A stretch of 64,000 nt of DNA from an uncultured Thermoanaerobaculia bacterium (GTDB lineage: Bacteria; Acidobacteriota; Thermoanaerobaculia; Multivoradales; Multivoraceae), in the NCBI GenBank assembly GCA_951812325.1, contig OX638294.1, positions 3,086,001 through 3,150,000 of the forward strand, in the 5' to 3' direction. Of the stretch, positions 56,261-64,000 are shown piece after piece. The first letter of the stretch is position 1. Each line of letters starts with the position of its first letter. Position numbers and translations under genes: made by a program. The notes under the pieces were generated by a model that did not search any database, was not told the DNA's origin, and saw only the letters and a program-made list of their open reading frames with translations.

Positions 56261-56341
56261 ACGCCAGTTTGACGGATACCCGCACCGAACTTCCACTCGC
56301 GACCACGTTCGCGGGTGATTTGCCCACAGGAGGCGAACCCC

Positions 56342-56554
56342 TTGCAGCCAGTCCGGCGCACCTGCCCGTCTCTTCGTCAACTTGGCACGGTCGCAGCCAT
56401 GCTCCTGGCAACGGTCCTGGCGGTTGCGCACCCGGCGGCGGCCATCACCTACATCCTGCCCAGCGACGGGTCGATGGTCGATCGGACCGGGACGATCGTC
56501 TTTGGCCGGGTGCTCTTTGCCGGAGCCGCACCTGACGGCCTGCCTCTGCCATGA
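56342..56554 (+). pseudogene. Short secreted ORF, probably truncated
   Basis: TTG 56342 follows AGGAGG by eight bases and opens 70 residues: a basic start (VRRTCPSLRQ), a signal peptide (VAAMLLATVLAVAHPAAA) and then ITYILPSDGSMVDRTGTIVF before a stop at 56554. The mature part of only ~35 residues reads like the first strands of a larger secreted protein. It is probably a remnant whose 3' part was lost where the next gene now lies. No function can be assigned. Confidence 0.45.
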
Positions 56555-56605
56555 TAATCACATTCAATCACCATGATTGCCATGGTGTGGGAAGGAAAAA
56601 CGTCC

Positions 56606-57877
56606 ATGTTCAAGTTGTTTGTCGGCGCAACGATCGCTTTCACGATGTTCGCCAGTCCGGTCGCTGCACAGTCGCGTCAGCAGGAGGTGGCGGATTCGGC
56701 TGCCTTGTGGGCCGACGAAGGATCGCCTTTGCCGAGCGTTCGCGATGCTCTGCGTTCAGGCGGCAGTGGTCCGGAGTTGGTCGTGATTCCGGCTGGCAGC
56801 GTTTCGACGGACGGCCCTTGTACGCCGACGTCCGACGTGCTTCAGTTCGACGGCGACTACAGCGTTCGCATGTGCTACATCACCGGCGAAGGCGAGACGG
56901 GACAGGCACAGGCGGGTGTATGGGCTTCCAGTCAATCCGGGATTCTCTGGTTCTTCAGCCGGGAGAACGCGGAAGTTCTGGTCAAGGTGCTGGACGGTTG
57001 CGAGTACAACGGGCACCGATGGGTCTTCGTGGCGCCGGTGACGGACCTCGGCTTCGAACTTCGGGTCACCGGGCCGGACGGCGACACCTGGACTCATACA
57101 AACGAGGCGGGCACGACAGCGCCAACCAGGAGCGATACGAGCGCCTTCAGATGTAGTGGCGCCGTCGGCGGTGGTCCGGAGTCGGCCGTGATTCCGGCAG
57201 GCAGTTTTCAGATGGGCTGTGTATCGGACAGCGTGTTGTGTGACGACGACGAGTTTCCGGTGCATACGGTGACGATTCCGGCGCCTCTTGCGGTGGGGAA
57301 GTACGAGGTGACGTTTTCGGAGTGGGATGCATGCGTGGAGGCTGGCGGTTGCCGTCATGTTCCGGATGATTGGGGTTGGGGTCGCGGCAATCGTCCTGTG
57401 ATGAGCGTGAGTTGGGAGGACACGCAGGAGTACGTTGCGTGGCTTTCGGCGGAGACCGGGTTCGAGTACCGGCTGTTGAGCGAGTCGGAGTGGGAGTACG
57501 CTGCGCGGGCAGGCACGCGCACGACGTACAGTTGGGGCAATGAGATTGGTGATAACCGTGCGAACTGTGCTGGTTGCGGGAGCCCTTACGACGACAGGAC
57601 GGCGCCTGTGGGCTCGTTTGCTGCAAACGCCTTCGGCTTGCACGACATGCATGGCAACGTACGGGAGTGGGTTGAGGACTGCTGGAACGGGAGCTACGTT
57701 GGCGCGCCGTCCGACGGCAGCGCCTGGCTGCGCGGTGAGTGTTCCGTTCGCGTCCTTCGGGGCGGTTCCTGGTTCTGGGGACCGGGGTTCTCCCGCGCCG
57801 CGAACCGCACCAATTTCCCGTCCAGGGACCAGAACATCATCAGCGGCTTCCGCGTTGCCCGGACACTCACGCCGTGA
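56606..57877 (+). CDS. Secreted SUMF1/FGE-like domain protein
   Basis: A 423-residue protein from ATG 56606 (AAGGAAA upstream) with signal peptide FVGATIAFTMFASPVAAQ. Residues ~60-175 form a domain with GILWFFSRENAEVLVKVLDG, RWVFVAPVTDLGFELRVTGP and TAPTRSDTSAF, a unit I associate with secreted proteins of Acidobacteria. Residues ~190-423 are a formylglycine-generating-enzyme-like fold: VIPAGSFQMGC, EFPVHTVTIPAPLAVGKYEV, RLLSESEWEYAARAGT, LHDMHGNVREWVEDCW and RVLRGGSWFWGPGFSRAANR. The two Cys that generate formylglycine in true enzymes are absent near that last motif, so it is probably a binding or scaffold protein. GPE-x-x-VIPAGS occurs twice, before and after the first domain. Confidence 0.75.
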   Translation: MFKLFVGATIAFTMFASPVAAQSRQQEVADSAALWADEGSPLPSVRDALRSGGSGPELVVIPAGSVSTDGPCTPTSDVLQFDGDYSVRMCYITGEGETGQAQAGVWASSQSGILWFFSRENAEVLVKVLDGCEYNGHRWVFVAPVTDLGFELRVTGPDGDTWTHTNEAGTTAPTRSDTSAFRCSGAVGGGPESAVIPAGSFQMGCVSDSVLCDDDEFPVHTVTIPAPLAVGKYEVTFSEWDACVEAGGCRHVPDDWGWGRGNRPVMSVSWEDTQEYVAWLSAETGFEYRLLSESEWEYAARAGTRTTYSWGNEIGDNRANCAGCGSPYDDRTAPVGSFAANAFGLHDMHGNVREWVEDCWNGSYVGAPSDGSAWLRGECSVRVLRGGSWFWGPGFSRAANRTNFPSRDQNIISGFRVARTLTP

Positions 57878-58055
57878 GTCTTTGCCTCTTTGCCTCTCTT
57901 GGGGGTTCCAAGGGCGCCGGCCCCCTTTGATCCGGCGCGCCGGCAGGAGTCGCTTGGGCTGTTGGCCTGGACGTCTTCAGCCGGGAGGCTCTCGGAATCG
58001 AGTAAGGGCGTCCGGTTAGGGGATTCCTCGATTCCGCGCCGCGAACTTCGGCCTG

Positions 58056-60152
58056 CTAGCTCTCTTCGTCCGCCCGCTTCGCTTCGGCGATGATCTTCTC
58101 CTGGATCTGGCGGGGGACTTCTTCGTAGTGGGAGAAGGTCATCGTGAAGCTGGAGCGGCCCTGGGTCATGGAGCGCAGGGCGGGGGCGTAGGTCAGCATC
58201 TCGGCCATGGGGACGGTGGCCTTGACGATCTGGGCGCTGCCCTTGGCTTCCACGCCCTGGGGGCGGCCGCGTCGTGAGGACAGGTCGCTCATGATGTCGC
58301 CCATGAAGTCCTCGGTCGTGCTGATGTCCACCTGCATCACCGGTTCGAGCAGGGTGGGGGCTGCCCTGGCCAGCGCGTCCTTGAAAGCGAGGGAGCCGGC
58401 GACCTTGAAGGCCATTTCGGACGAGTCGACGTCGTGGTACTTGCCGTCCTGGAGGCGGACCCGGAAGTTGCCGACCGGGTAGCCGGCGAGGTAGCCGCGC
58501 GCGGCTGCCTCGAGCAGGCCCTTCTCGACAGCCGGGCGGTAGTTCTGGGGAATCGAACCGCCGAAGATCTCGTCGACGAATTCGTAGTCCTCCGCAGTCG
58601 CGACGGGTTCGATCGTGATCGTGCAGTCGGCGAACTGGCCGCGGCCGCCGCTCTGCTTCTTGTGCCGACCGTGACCGACCGCCGGCCTCCTGATCGCTTC
58701 GCGGTAGGGCACCTTGGGCGGGTGGAGGATGACCTCGACTTTGGAGCGCGCCTTGAGCTTCGAGACCGCGATCTCGACATGGAGCTGACCGGCGCCCGAG
58801 AGGAGGAACTCGCCGGTCTGCGGGTCGCGGCCCGCCCGCAGGCTCGGATCTTCCTCGACCAGCCGGAGCACCGCCTCGCCGATCTTCTCCTCGTCTCCCT
58901 TCGTCTTCGGCTCGATCGCGAACGAGATCGCGGCGACCGGAGGGTTGGGGAAGCCGAGGTGCAGTGGCCGTTCGCGGCTCGTGATCGAGTCGCCGGTGAC
59001 GCTGCTCTTGAGCTTTGCGACGCCGCCGAGGTCGCCTTCGAGGAGTTGGGGCACGTCCTGCCCGACCTTGCCCTGCATGTGCATCAGATGGCCGACACGC
59101 TCGGCTTCCTCGCGCCGGGCGTTCCAGTAGCTGGTATCGGAGGTCATGCGGCCCGAGGCCACGCGGAGCAGGGAGACGCGGCCGGTGAAGGGGTCGTTCA
59201 GGGTCTTGAAGACGATCGCGCTGACAGGGGCGCCGTCCCCCCGCTCGAGTGCGACGGATTCTCCGCCGAGGTCGGAAGCCGGCATGGCTGGCGCGCCCAC
59301 CGGCGACGGCAACAACCTGACCACCGCGTCGAGCAGGGCCGAGTTGGCGATGCCGTGACCGGCTGAGGACATCGTGACCGGGAACAGCTTCCGGTTCCTG
59401 ATCGCGTTCTTGAGCCCTCCGACCAGCTGCTCCTGATCCAGGTCGCCTTGATCGAAGTAGGCCTCCATCAGTTCGTCGTCGCTCTCCGCGACGGCTTCCG
59501 TGAGCTTGCCCCGCCAGTCGTCGATCCGGGCTTCCAGTTCGGCCGGCGGCGCCGATGCCCGGGCGCGCCCGGCGCCGTCCCGGTCGTAGACGTACGCCTT
59601 GCCGCTGAGCAGGTCCACCACTCCGGTGAAGGTCTTGCCGTCGCCGATCGGAATCTGGACCGGCAGGGCCATGCGGTCGAAGTTCTTCTGCAGTTCGGCG
59701 ATACAACCCTCGAAGTCGATGTTGTCCCGGTCCATCTTGGTCAGGTGGAGCATGACCGGCTGGTCCATGTCCGCCGCGATCTCCCAGACCTTCTCCGCCA
59801 TGACCTGCGTCGGCGAGGCCGCGTTCAGGCACAGCAGCGCGGCATCGGCCGCCCGCATGCCCGAGGCGGCTTCGTGAACGAAGATGCCTGAGCCCGGGCA
59901 GTCGATCAGGTTGATCTTGTGCTCGCCGGCGGTGTCGGACCACGGCGTGTAGCAGACGGCGAGGCCGATGGAGATGCCGCGACGGGTCTCCTCCTCGTCG
60001 AAGTCGGTGACGGTGTTGCCATCCTCGACCCGATTCTGCCTGTTGAAGACGCCGCCGGTGTAGAGCAGGCCGGCAAGCAGAGTCGTCTTGCCGGTGTCGT
60101 TGTGTCCAACGACGGCGAGGTTGCGAATCAGTTCTGAACTTTCGAGTTGCAT
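58056..60152 (-). CDS. EF-G-like translation GTPase (EF-G2 type)
   Basis: A 698-residue paralogue of EF-G. ATG 60152 was chosen because EF-G alignment begins there (LIRNLAVVGHNDTGKTTLLA); a GTG at 60203 is possible. G1 is GHNDTGKT, G3 is DCPG (Thr to Cys compared with DTPG) and G4 is TKMDRD (Asn to Thr compared with NKMD). Domains II-V are complete, with KQSGGRGQFADC in domain IV and SHYEEVPRQIQEKIIAE at the end. Such paralogues occur in many bacteria and act in recycling, stress or unknown steps. It is convergent with the SUMF1-like gene and precedes two M16 genes on its strand. Confidence 0.9.
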   Translation of the reverse strand: MQLESSELIRNLAVVGHNDTGKTTLLAGLLYTGGVFNRQNRVEDGNTVTDFDEEETRRGISIGLAVCYTPWSDTAGEHKINLIDCPGSGIFVHEAASGMRAADAALLCLNAASPTQVMAEKVWEIAADMDQPVMLHLTKMDRDNIDFEGCIAELQKNFDRMALPVQIPIGDGKTFTGVVDLLSGKAYVYDRDGAGRARASAPPAELEARIDDWRGKLTEAVAESDDELMEAYFDQGDLDQEQLVGGLKNAIRNRKLFPVTMSSAGHGIANSALLDAVVRLLPSPVGAPAMPASDLGGESVALERGDGAPVSAIVFKTLNDPFTGRVSLLRVASGRMTSDTSYWNARREEAERVGHLMHMQGKVGQDVPQLLEGDLGGVAKLKSSVTGDSITSRERPLHLGFPNPPVAAISFAIEPKTKGDEEKIGEAVLRLVEEDPSLRAGRDPQTGEFLLSGAGQLHVEIAVSKLKARSKVEVILHPPKVPYREAIRRPAVGHGRHKKQSGGRGQFADCTITIEPVATAEDYEFVDEIFGGSIPQNYRPAVEKGLLEAAARGYLAGYPVGNFRVRLQDGKYHDVDSSEMAFKVAGSLAFKDALARAAPTLLEPVMQVDISTTEDFMGDIMSDLSSRRGRPQGVEAKGSAQIVKATVPMAEMLTYAPALRSMTQGRSSFTMTFSHYEEVPRQIQEKIIAEAKRADEES

Positions 60153-60232
60153 CGGACCGGAGAAGATACCACGCGGCCCAACCCTCCACGCCCTGAGCTC
60201 CACACCCTGCCAACCGGGTGGAGAAGGACACG

Positions 60233-61624
60233 CTAGCGCTGGCCGGCGGGCTGGATCTCGATCGTTCCCAGGTCCTCGAGTTGCGGTGCGAGTTCGGCTG
60301 CCGGCCCGACCGCGGTCACGGTGAGCCGGTCCGGGAACAGATGGCGCCGACAGACCTCGTGGACGTCTTCTCTGGTCGTGGCGCGGATCCGTTCGGGCCA
60401 GCGTTGGTACTCGTCGTGGTCCAGATCGAAGGTGGCGAGCGCGTGCAGCCGGGAGGCGAGGTTCCGGATCGTCTGCAGGGTGTAGGGGAATACGCCGACC
60501 AGGTAGTTGCGGGCGTCGTCGAGTTCCCTTTTGCTCGGCGGCTCACCGCGCAGACGCTTGAGCTCGCCGATGATCTCCCTGCAGGCGGCGCCGGTTGCTT
60601 CGTTGGTCACCGCCGTCGAGACGACGAACGGGCCGGGACCCCGGCGGGAGCTGAAACTGCTGGAGACGCCGTAGGTGTAGCCGTGCCGCTCTCTCAGGCT
60701 GAGGTTCAGGCGGCTGATGAACTTGCCGCCGAGGATCGAGTTCGCCACCTGAATCGGGACCCGGTCGGGATGGCGGCGCGCTATCCCGGCATGGCCCAGG
60801 CGCAACTGCGTCTGCCTGGCGTCGGGCCGGTCCACGATCACGACGCGGCGGCCGGGGGTCGCCGGGCTCGCCGGTTCGAGGGCGGCCGGTTCGTCGTCGA
60901 AGCGCCTGCCGTGGGCTCGGAGCCGGCGTTCGATCTTCTCCTCGATCGCCTTCCGCACCCGGCCGGCCCCGAGGCCTCCGACTGCAATCAGGTGGCAGGA
61001 ACGGGCGGCGAGGGCGCTTTCGTGAAACGCTGCGATCTCGCTTCGGGTGATCGCCCGGGTGGTCTCGCGATCGCCGATCGTTGCGTTGCCGTAGGGAGTC
61101 TCGCCATAGACGGCGCGCGCGAAGGCGGCCCGGGCCAGACTGCCGGGGTCGCTGCGGCGCCGGTCGATCTCGGCCAGCCGGCGCCGGCGGGCACGATCGA
61201 TTTCCTCTGGCCCGAACGTCGGTTGCAGCGCCGCTTCCGCCACCAGTTCCAGGCCCGCCGCGACATCCTCCGAGCGGATCGTCGTGCCGACTCGCGCCCT
61301 TTCCCACGAGCAGGAAGACGAGATGCCGGTCCCCAGGTCTTCTGCTGCGGCGGCGAACTGGAGCGCCGTGCGCCTCCTGGTGCCCTTGCTGCGCAATCCG
61401 GCCGTGAACGAGGCGAGGCCCGCCAGGCCCGGAGCGTCGAGTTCACTGCCGCCGGGCATGAGCAGGGTGACGGTGACCAGGCTGCGGTCGGGGACGTCGA
61501 TGGTCCACAGACGGACGCCGGACCCGAGGCGCTCGTGCTCGAATGGAGGGAACGCGCAGGACCGGCTCGGCGCCGGCGCGGGAGGCCGGCTGCGGTCCAG
61601 CGCGGCGAAGGCTGCGGTGTTCAT
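60233..61624 (-). CDS. M16 peptidase-like subunit without the zinc motif
   Basis: A 463-residue M16 (insulinase/MPP) family protein. Where active members have HxxEH, it reads GLAGLASFTAGLRSKGT, so there is no zinc site. The C-terminal domain has the substrate-binding Arg/Tyr region (NLSLRERHGYTYGVSSSFSS). This matches the non-catalytic partner in M16B heterodimers. Its ATG overlaps the stop of the active partner by four bases (61621-61624), so the two are made together. Confidence 0.88.
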   Translation of the reverse strand: MNTAAFAALDRSRPPAPAPSRSCAFPPFEHERLGSGVRLWTIDVPDRSLVTVTLLMPGGSELDAPGLAGLASFTAGLRSKGTRRRTALQFAAAAEDLGTGISSSCSWERARVGTTIRSEDVAAGLELVAEAALQPTFGPEEIDRARRRRLAEIDRRRSDPGSLARAAFARAVYGETPYGNATIGDRETTRAITRSEIAAFHESALAARSCHLIAVGGLGAGRVRKAIEEKIERRLRAHGRRFDDEPAALEPASPATPGRRVVIVDRPDARQTQLRLGHAGIARRHPDRVPIQVANSILGGKFISRLNLSLRERHGYTYGVSSSFSSRRGPGPFVVSTAVTNEATGAACREIIGELKRLRGEPPSKRELDDARNYLVGVFPYTLQTIRNLASRLHALATFDLDHDEYQRWPERIRATTREDVHEVCRRHLFPDRLTVTAVGPAAELAPQLEDLGTIEIQPAGQR

Positions 61625-62913
61625 TCCCTGGGCGTCACAACGACGGCCGCGCGGCGTTGCTCGCCGAGAGCGCGCTCGGCTAGGCTGCGAATCTGCTCTG
61701 CATCAACCCGGAGCAGCCGATCCGGTTCGCTCCAGGCGAGAGCGGGATCGTCGAGGTAGGTCGCCGCGGCGGACAGCCGGTCCGCGCACAGAGCCAGGTC
61801 CTGTTCGCTGTCGCGATAGTCGAGCAGCAGAATCCGCCGTGCCCGCTCGAGTTCGGACTCGGTCGGACCCTGCGCGCGAATCGCTTCGATGTGTTCGAGG
61901 ACAGCCTGCTCGACCGCCTCGGCATTTCCCGGCGGATCGGGCTCGCGGCTCTGACAGGTGGCGACGACCGCGAACATGGCGCAGATCTCCGTCGGCAGGA
62001 TCATCGCGGATACGGACTGCGCGATCTGGCGTTCGTAGACCAGGTCGCGGTGGAGCCGGCTCATCATCCCGGACGAGAGAATCGTCGCCAGCATCGCGCC
62101 GGCGTGCCAGTCGTCGCTGCCGTAGCCGTCCAGACACCAGGCGGAGTAGGAGCGAGGCAGTTCGATCGTGTCCTCGAGCACTTGCCGCGCCGTCCCGTGG
62201 GGGCCGATTTCCGCTGCCGGCTCGACAGGCGGCGCCTGCGGAAGCGGTGCGGCCGGGATGTCTTCGAAGTAGCGCCTGACCTGATCCAGGGCGCGGGCGC
62301 CATCGATGTCGCCCGCCAGGGTCAGGACCGCGTTGTTCGGCCGGTACCAGGCGCGGAAGAAGTCCCGCACTCCGTCGAGGGTCGCTGCCTCGAGGTCCTC
62401 CATGTAGCCGATCACCGGCCAGGCGTACGGATGGCTGCTGCCGTCGCTCTGGCGGTAGAGGAGTTCGCCGAGGCGCTCGATGGCGAATCCGTAGGGCTGA
62501 TTGTCGACGCGCTGCAGACGCTCGTTCATCACCACGGAGAGCTGGTTCTCGAACTTCTCCCGGGTCAGGGCCTCGAGCAGGAAACCGAGACGGTCCGATT
62601 CCAGCCACAGGCCGAGTTCGAGATGGTTGGAGGGCAGAGTTTCGTAGTAGTTCGTGCGGTCGTACCAGGTCGAGCCGTTGGCGACGCCGCCGACGCTCTG
62701 GATGTGCTCGAAGTGTCCGTTCCCGGAGACGTGCGCGGAGCCCTGGAACAGCATGTGTTCGAACAGGTGGGCCAGTCCGGTGCTGCCGGTGACCTCGTTC
62801 TTCGAGCCGACGTGGTACCAGACGTTCACGGCGGCCAGCGGCAGGCGCCGGTCTTCGTGCAGCACGACGCGCAGACCATTGGCGAGTTCGTGCTGCTCCA
62901 GATGACGGGACAT
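61621..62913 (-). CDS. M16 zinc peptidase, catalytic subunit
   Basis: A 430-residue zinc peptidase. The inverted zinc motif is HLFEH (His49, Glu52, His53), with the third ligand in VVMNERLQRVDNQPYG. The start is ATG 62913. No signal peptide is seen, so it may act in the cytoplasm. It cleaves small peptides or leader sequences with the inactive partner encoded next. Its promoter region is shared with lexA. Confidence 0.92.
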   Translation of the reverse strand: MSRHLEQHELANGLRVVLHEDRRLPLAAVNVWYHVGSKNEVTGSTGLAHLFEHMLFQGSAHVSGNGHFEHIQSVGGVANGSTWYDRTNYYETLPSNHLELGLWLESDRLGFLLEALTREKFENQLSVVMNERLQRVDNQPYGFAIERLGELLYRQSDGSSHPYAWPVIGYMEDLEAATLDGVRDFFRAWYRPNNAVLTLAGDIDGARALDQVRRYFEDIPAAPLPQAPPVEPAAEIGPHGTARQVLEDTIELPRSYSAWCLDGYGSDDWHAGAMLATILSSGMMSRLHRDLVYERQIAQSVSAMILPTEICAMFAVVATCQSREPDPPGNAEAVEQAVLEHIEAIRAQGPTESELERARRILLLDYRDSEQDLALCADRLSAAATYLDDPALAWSEPDRLLRVDAEQIRSLAERALGEQRRAAVVVTPRE

Positions 62914-62995
62914 CGGTCGGGTAGTGTATGCGGCGCTGCGGCGCGGACAACCGACGCTTGCCTTACGCTCGATTTCCGTCTAGCATCGTCGGTTG
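62914..62995. promoter_or_regulatory. Divergent M16/lexA promoter region with flanking inverted repeat
   Basis: For lexA, TTGCCT (62958-62963) and TAGCAT (62981-62986) are 17 bp apart, and the ATG at 62996 is ~10 bp after the -10, so the mRNA may be leaderless. For the M16 genes on the minus strand, TTGTCC and TACACT are 16 bp apart, with the ATG about nine bases after. CAACCGACG (62948-62956) and CGTCGGTTG (62987-62995) form a perfect 9 bp inverted repeat that frames the lexA promoter. Confidence 0.5.
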
Positions 62996-63619
62996 ATGGA
63001 TGACTTCCTGACCGAACGACAGAAGCAGGTTCTCGACTTCGTGTGCGAGTTCGTTTCCGCTCGGGGCGTGGCGCCCACTCATCTGGAAATCCGGCGCCGC
63101 TTCGGTTACCGCTCCTACGGCACCGTCCACAAGCACCTGAAGCTGCTGCGGCAGAAGGGCTACCTTCGGGGCGGGTGGAATCAGAAGCGCGGAATCGAGC
63201 TGACCGACAAGACGCTCGGTTCCCGCCGCCTGGCGCCTCCCGCCGTGCCCTTTCACGGCCGGATCGCGGCCGGGCGGCCGATCGAGGCGGTGGCCGGCGT
63301 CGACGACCTGTCGGTGCCTGAGCATCTCCTTGCAGGCGGCGCAGCCGACCGGCACTACGTCCTTCAGGTGGAAGGCGACTCGATGGTGGACGACGGCATC
63401 TGTGACGGCGACATCGTGGTCATCGCCAGAAGGGAAGATGCCCATGCGGGCGAGATGATCGTGGCTCTCGTCGAGGACGAGGCGACTCTGAAGCGGTACT
63501 ACCCTGAAGGCGCGAAGGTTCGGCTGCAGCCCGCGAACCGGGAAATGGAGCCCATCTACGTGCCCGCCGACCGGCTGCGCGTTCAGGGCGTCGTCGTCGG
63601 CCTGATGCGTCGCTATTGA
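62996..63619 (+). CDS. lexA: SOS repressor LexA
   Basis: A 207-residue repressor and self-cleaving protease. ATG 62996 was chosen (TTG 62993 is in frame). The N-terminal winged helix has LTERQKQVLDFVCEFV and TVHKHLKLLRQKGYL. The cleavage site is Ala92-Gly93 in FHGRIAAGRPIEA, and the catalytic pair is Ser129 (VEGDSMVDDG) and Lys166 (EATLKRYY). RecA-stimulated cleavage lifts repression of DNA-repair genes. The recognition helix (GYRSYGTVHKHL) differs from E. coli LexA, so its operator is likely different. Confidence 0.95.
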   Translation: MDDFLTERQKQVLDFVCEFVSARGVAPTHLEIRRRFGYRSYGTVHKHLKLLRQKGYLRGGWNQKRGIELTDKTLGSRRLAPPAVPFHGRIAAGRPIEAVAGVDDLSVPEHLLAGGAADRHYVLQVEGDSMVDDGICDGDIVVIARREDAHAGEMIVALVEDEATLKRYYPEGAKVRLQPANREMEPIYVPADRLRVQGVVVGLMRRY

Positions 63620-63649
63620 GATCGCGCGGGCCGCGGCGGGACTCCCGCG

Positions 63650-64000
63650 TCAACTGCCGCCGGCGGTGAGCGTGCGCCTGGAGCCGTCCCGGGGCACGCC
63701 GTAGTACGACAGCAGGCCCTCGACGATGGCCTCGGCGACCCGCTGCCGGTAGACGCGCGTCTTGATCAGCCGGCGGTCCTGCTCGTTGCCCAGGTTGCAG
63801 ACCTCAAGCAGGATCTTGGCCGGTACCCGGTTGAAGCGCAGCTGTGCCGGCACGTAGGCGCGGCGCCCGCGGACGATCCGGTCACGGATCGGACCGTTGT
63901 GATGGATCGCCAGGTCGGAGCTTCTGAAGCTGGCGAGCATGTGCTCGGCGAGGTCGCGGGACAGGCCCTTGCTGGTGGTCCGTTCGTTCCTCGTGAAGGA
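63650..64000 (-). CDS. N-acetylmuramoyl-L-alanine amidase-like protein, C-terminal part
   Basis: The gene runs off the end of the window; ~116 C-terminal residues are visible, ending at 63650. SSDLAIHHNGPIRDRIV, RVPAKILLEVCNLGNEQDRR and YRQRVAEAIVEGLLSYYG match the end of Amidase_3 enzymes, including the Glu of the LLEVCN motif that completes the zinc active site. It would cleave peptidoglycan stem peptides from the glycan. It is convergent with lexA. Confidence 0.7.
   Translation of the reverse strand, partial: SFTRNERTTSKGLSRDLAEHMLASFRSSDLAIHHNGPIRDRIVRGRRAYVPAQLRFNRVPAKILLEVCNLGNEQDRRLIKTRVYRQRVAEAIVEGLLSYYGVPRDGSRRTLTAGGS

Larger units (their letters stand above)
55754..56341 (+). other. 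588 bp apparently non-coding stretch after rplQ
   Basis: Several frames stay open on both strands, but none has a plausible start, codon pattern or recognisable product. A palindrome, ACCATCG-GT-CGATGGT, lies at ~55808-55823. A strong hairpin is at 56145-56170 and a promoter candidate at 56232-56260. No clear terminator was found directly after rplQ. Confidence 0.5.

Overview
The window is a high-GC, gene-dense chromosomal segment from a Gram-negative bacterium. Outer-membrane porins, a TonB-dependent receptor, a MacB/LolD-type ABC system and beta-barrel proteins ending in Phe all point to an outer membrane. The secreted protein families, especially a WFF...LVKVLDGC domain in the protein at 56606-57877, resemble what I associate with Acidobacteriota, perhaps Thermoanaerobaculia. 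That assignment is an inference at moderate confidence. I see no CRISPR array, insertion sequence or prophage.

Layout. Positions 1-2314 hold the end of an ABC permease/ATPase pair and an outer-membrane barrel protein. A three-copy double-hairpin repeat follows at 2394-2597. Positions 2666-7107 are pstS-pstC-pstA plus two different PstB-like ATPases. Positions 7200-15260 are an accessory stretch: an AAA/DUF4143-type ATPase gene split by a 1.4 kb insert, an acyl-CoA dehydrogenase, a neutral-ceramidase-like protein, an S9 peptidase and a ccdAB-like toxin-antitoxin pair. Positions 15360-23274 return to phosphate: a secreted beta-helix-like protein, a broken TonB-dependent receptor, an OprP/OprO-type porin (minus strand), phoB, phoR and phoU. 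Positions 23398-55753 are the translation/transcription block: tRNA-Thr, tuf, tRNA-Trp, secE, nusG, rplKAJL, rpoBC, rpsLG, fusA, a second tuf, then the S10-spc-alpha supercluster to rplQ. After an almost empty 588 bp stretch come a short truncated secreted ORF, a secreted SUMF1-like protein, an EF-G paralogue, two M16 peptidases, lexA and the end of an amidase gene.

How it fits together. Five 5' regions (pstS, the beta-helix gene, the porin, phoB and phoU) carry TTCAC-like half-sites in direct repeat at 11 bp spacing. In three of them a TAnnnT -10-like hexamer lies 26-27 bp downstream. This reads as one PhoB regulon covering outer-membrane entry (porin, TonB receptor), periplasmic capture (PstS), inner-membrane import (PstCA plus ATPases) and control (PhoBR, PhoU). 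Two parts of it are unusual. The two PstB-like ATPases have complementary motif losses, as in heterodimeric ABC proteins. The beta-helix gene has its Shine-Dalgarno buried in a perfect 12 bp hairpin.

Other points of note are an eight-cysteine insertion and an (Asn-Gly)9 hexanucleotide tract in RpoB, absence of rpsN, rpsD and rpmG from their usual places, and a lexA promoter framed by a 9 bp inverted repeat. All calls come from reading the sequence; no database search was possible.
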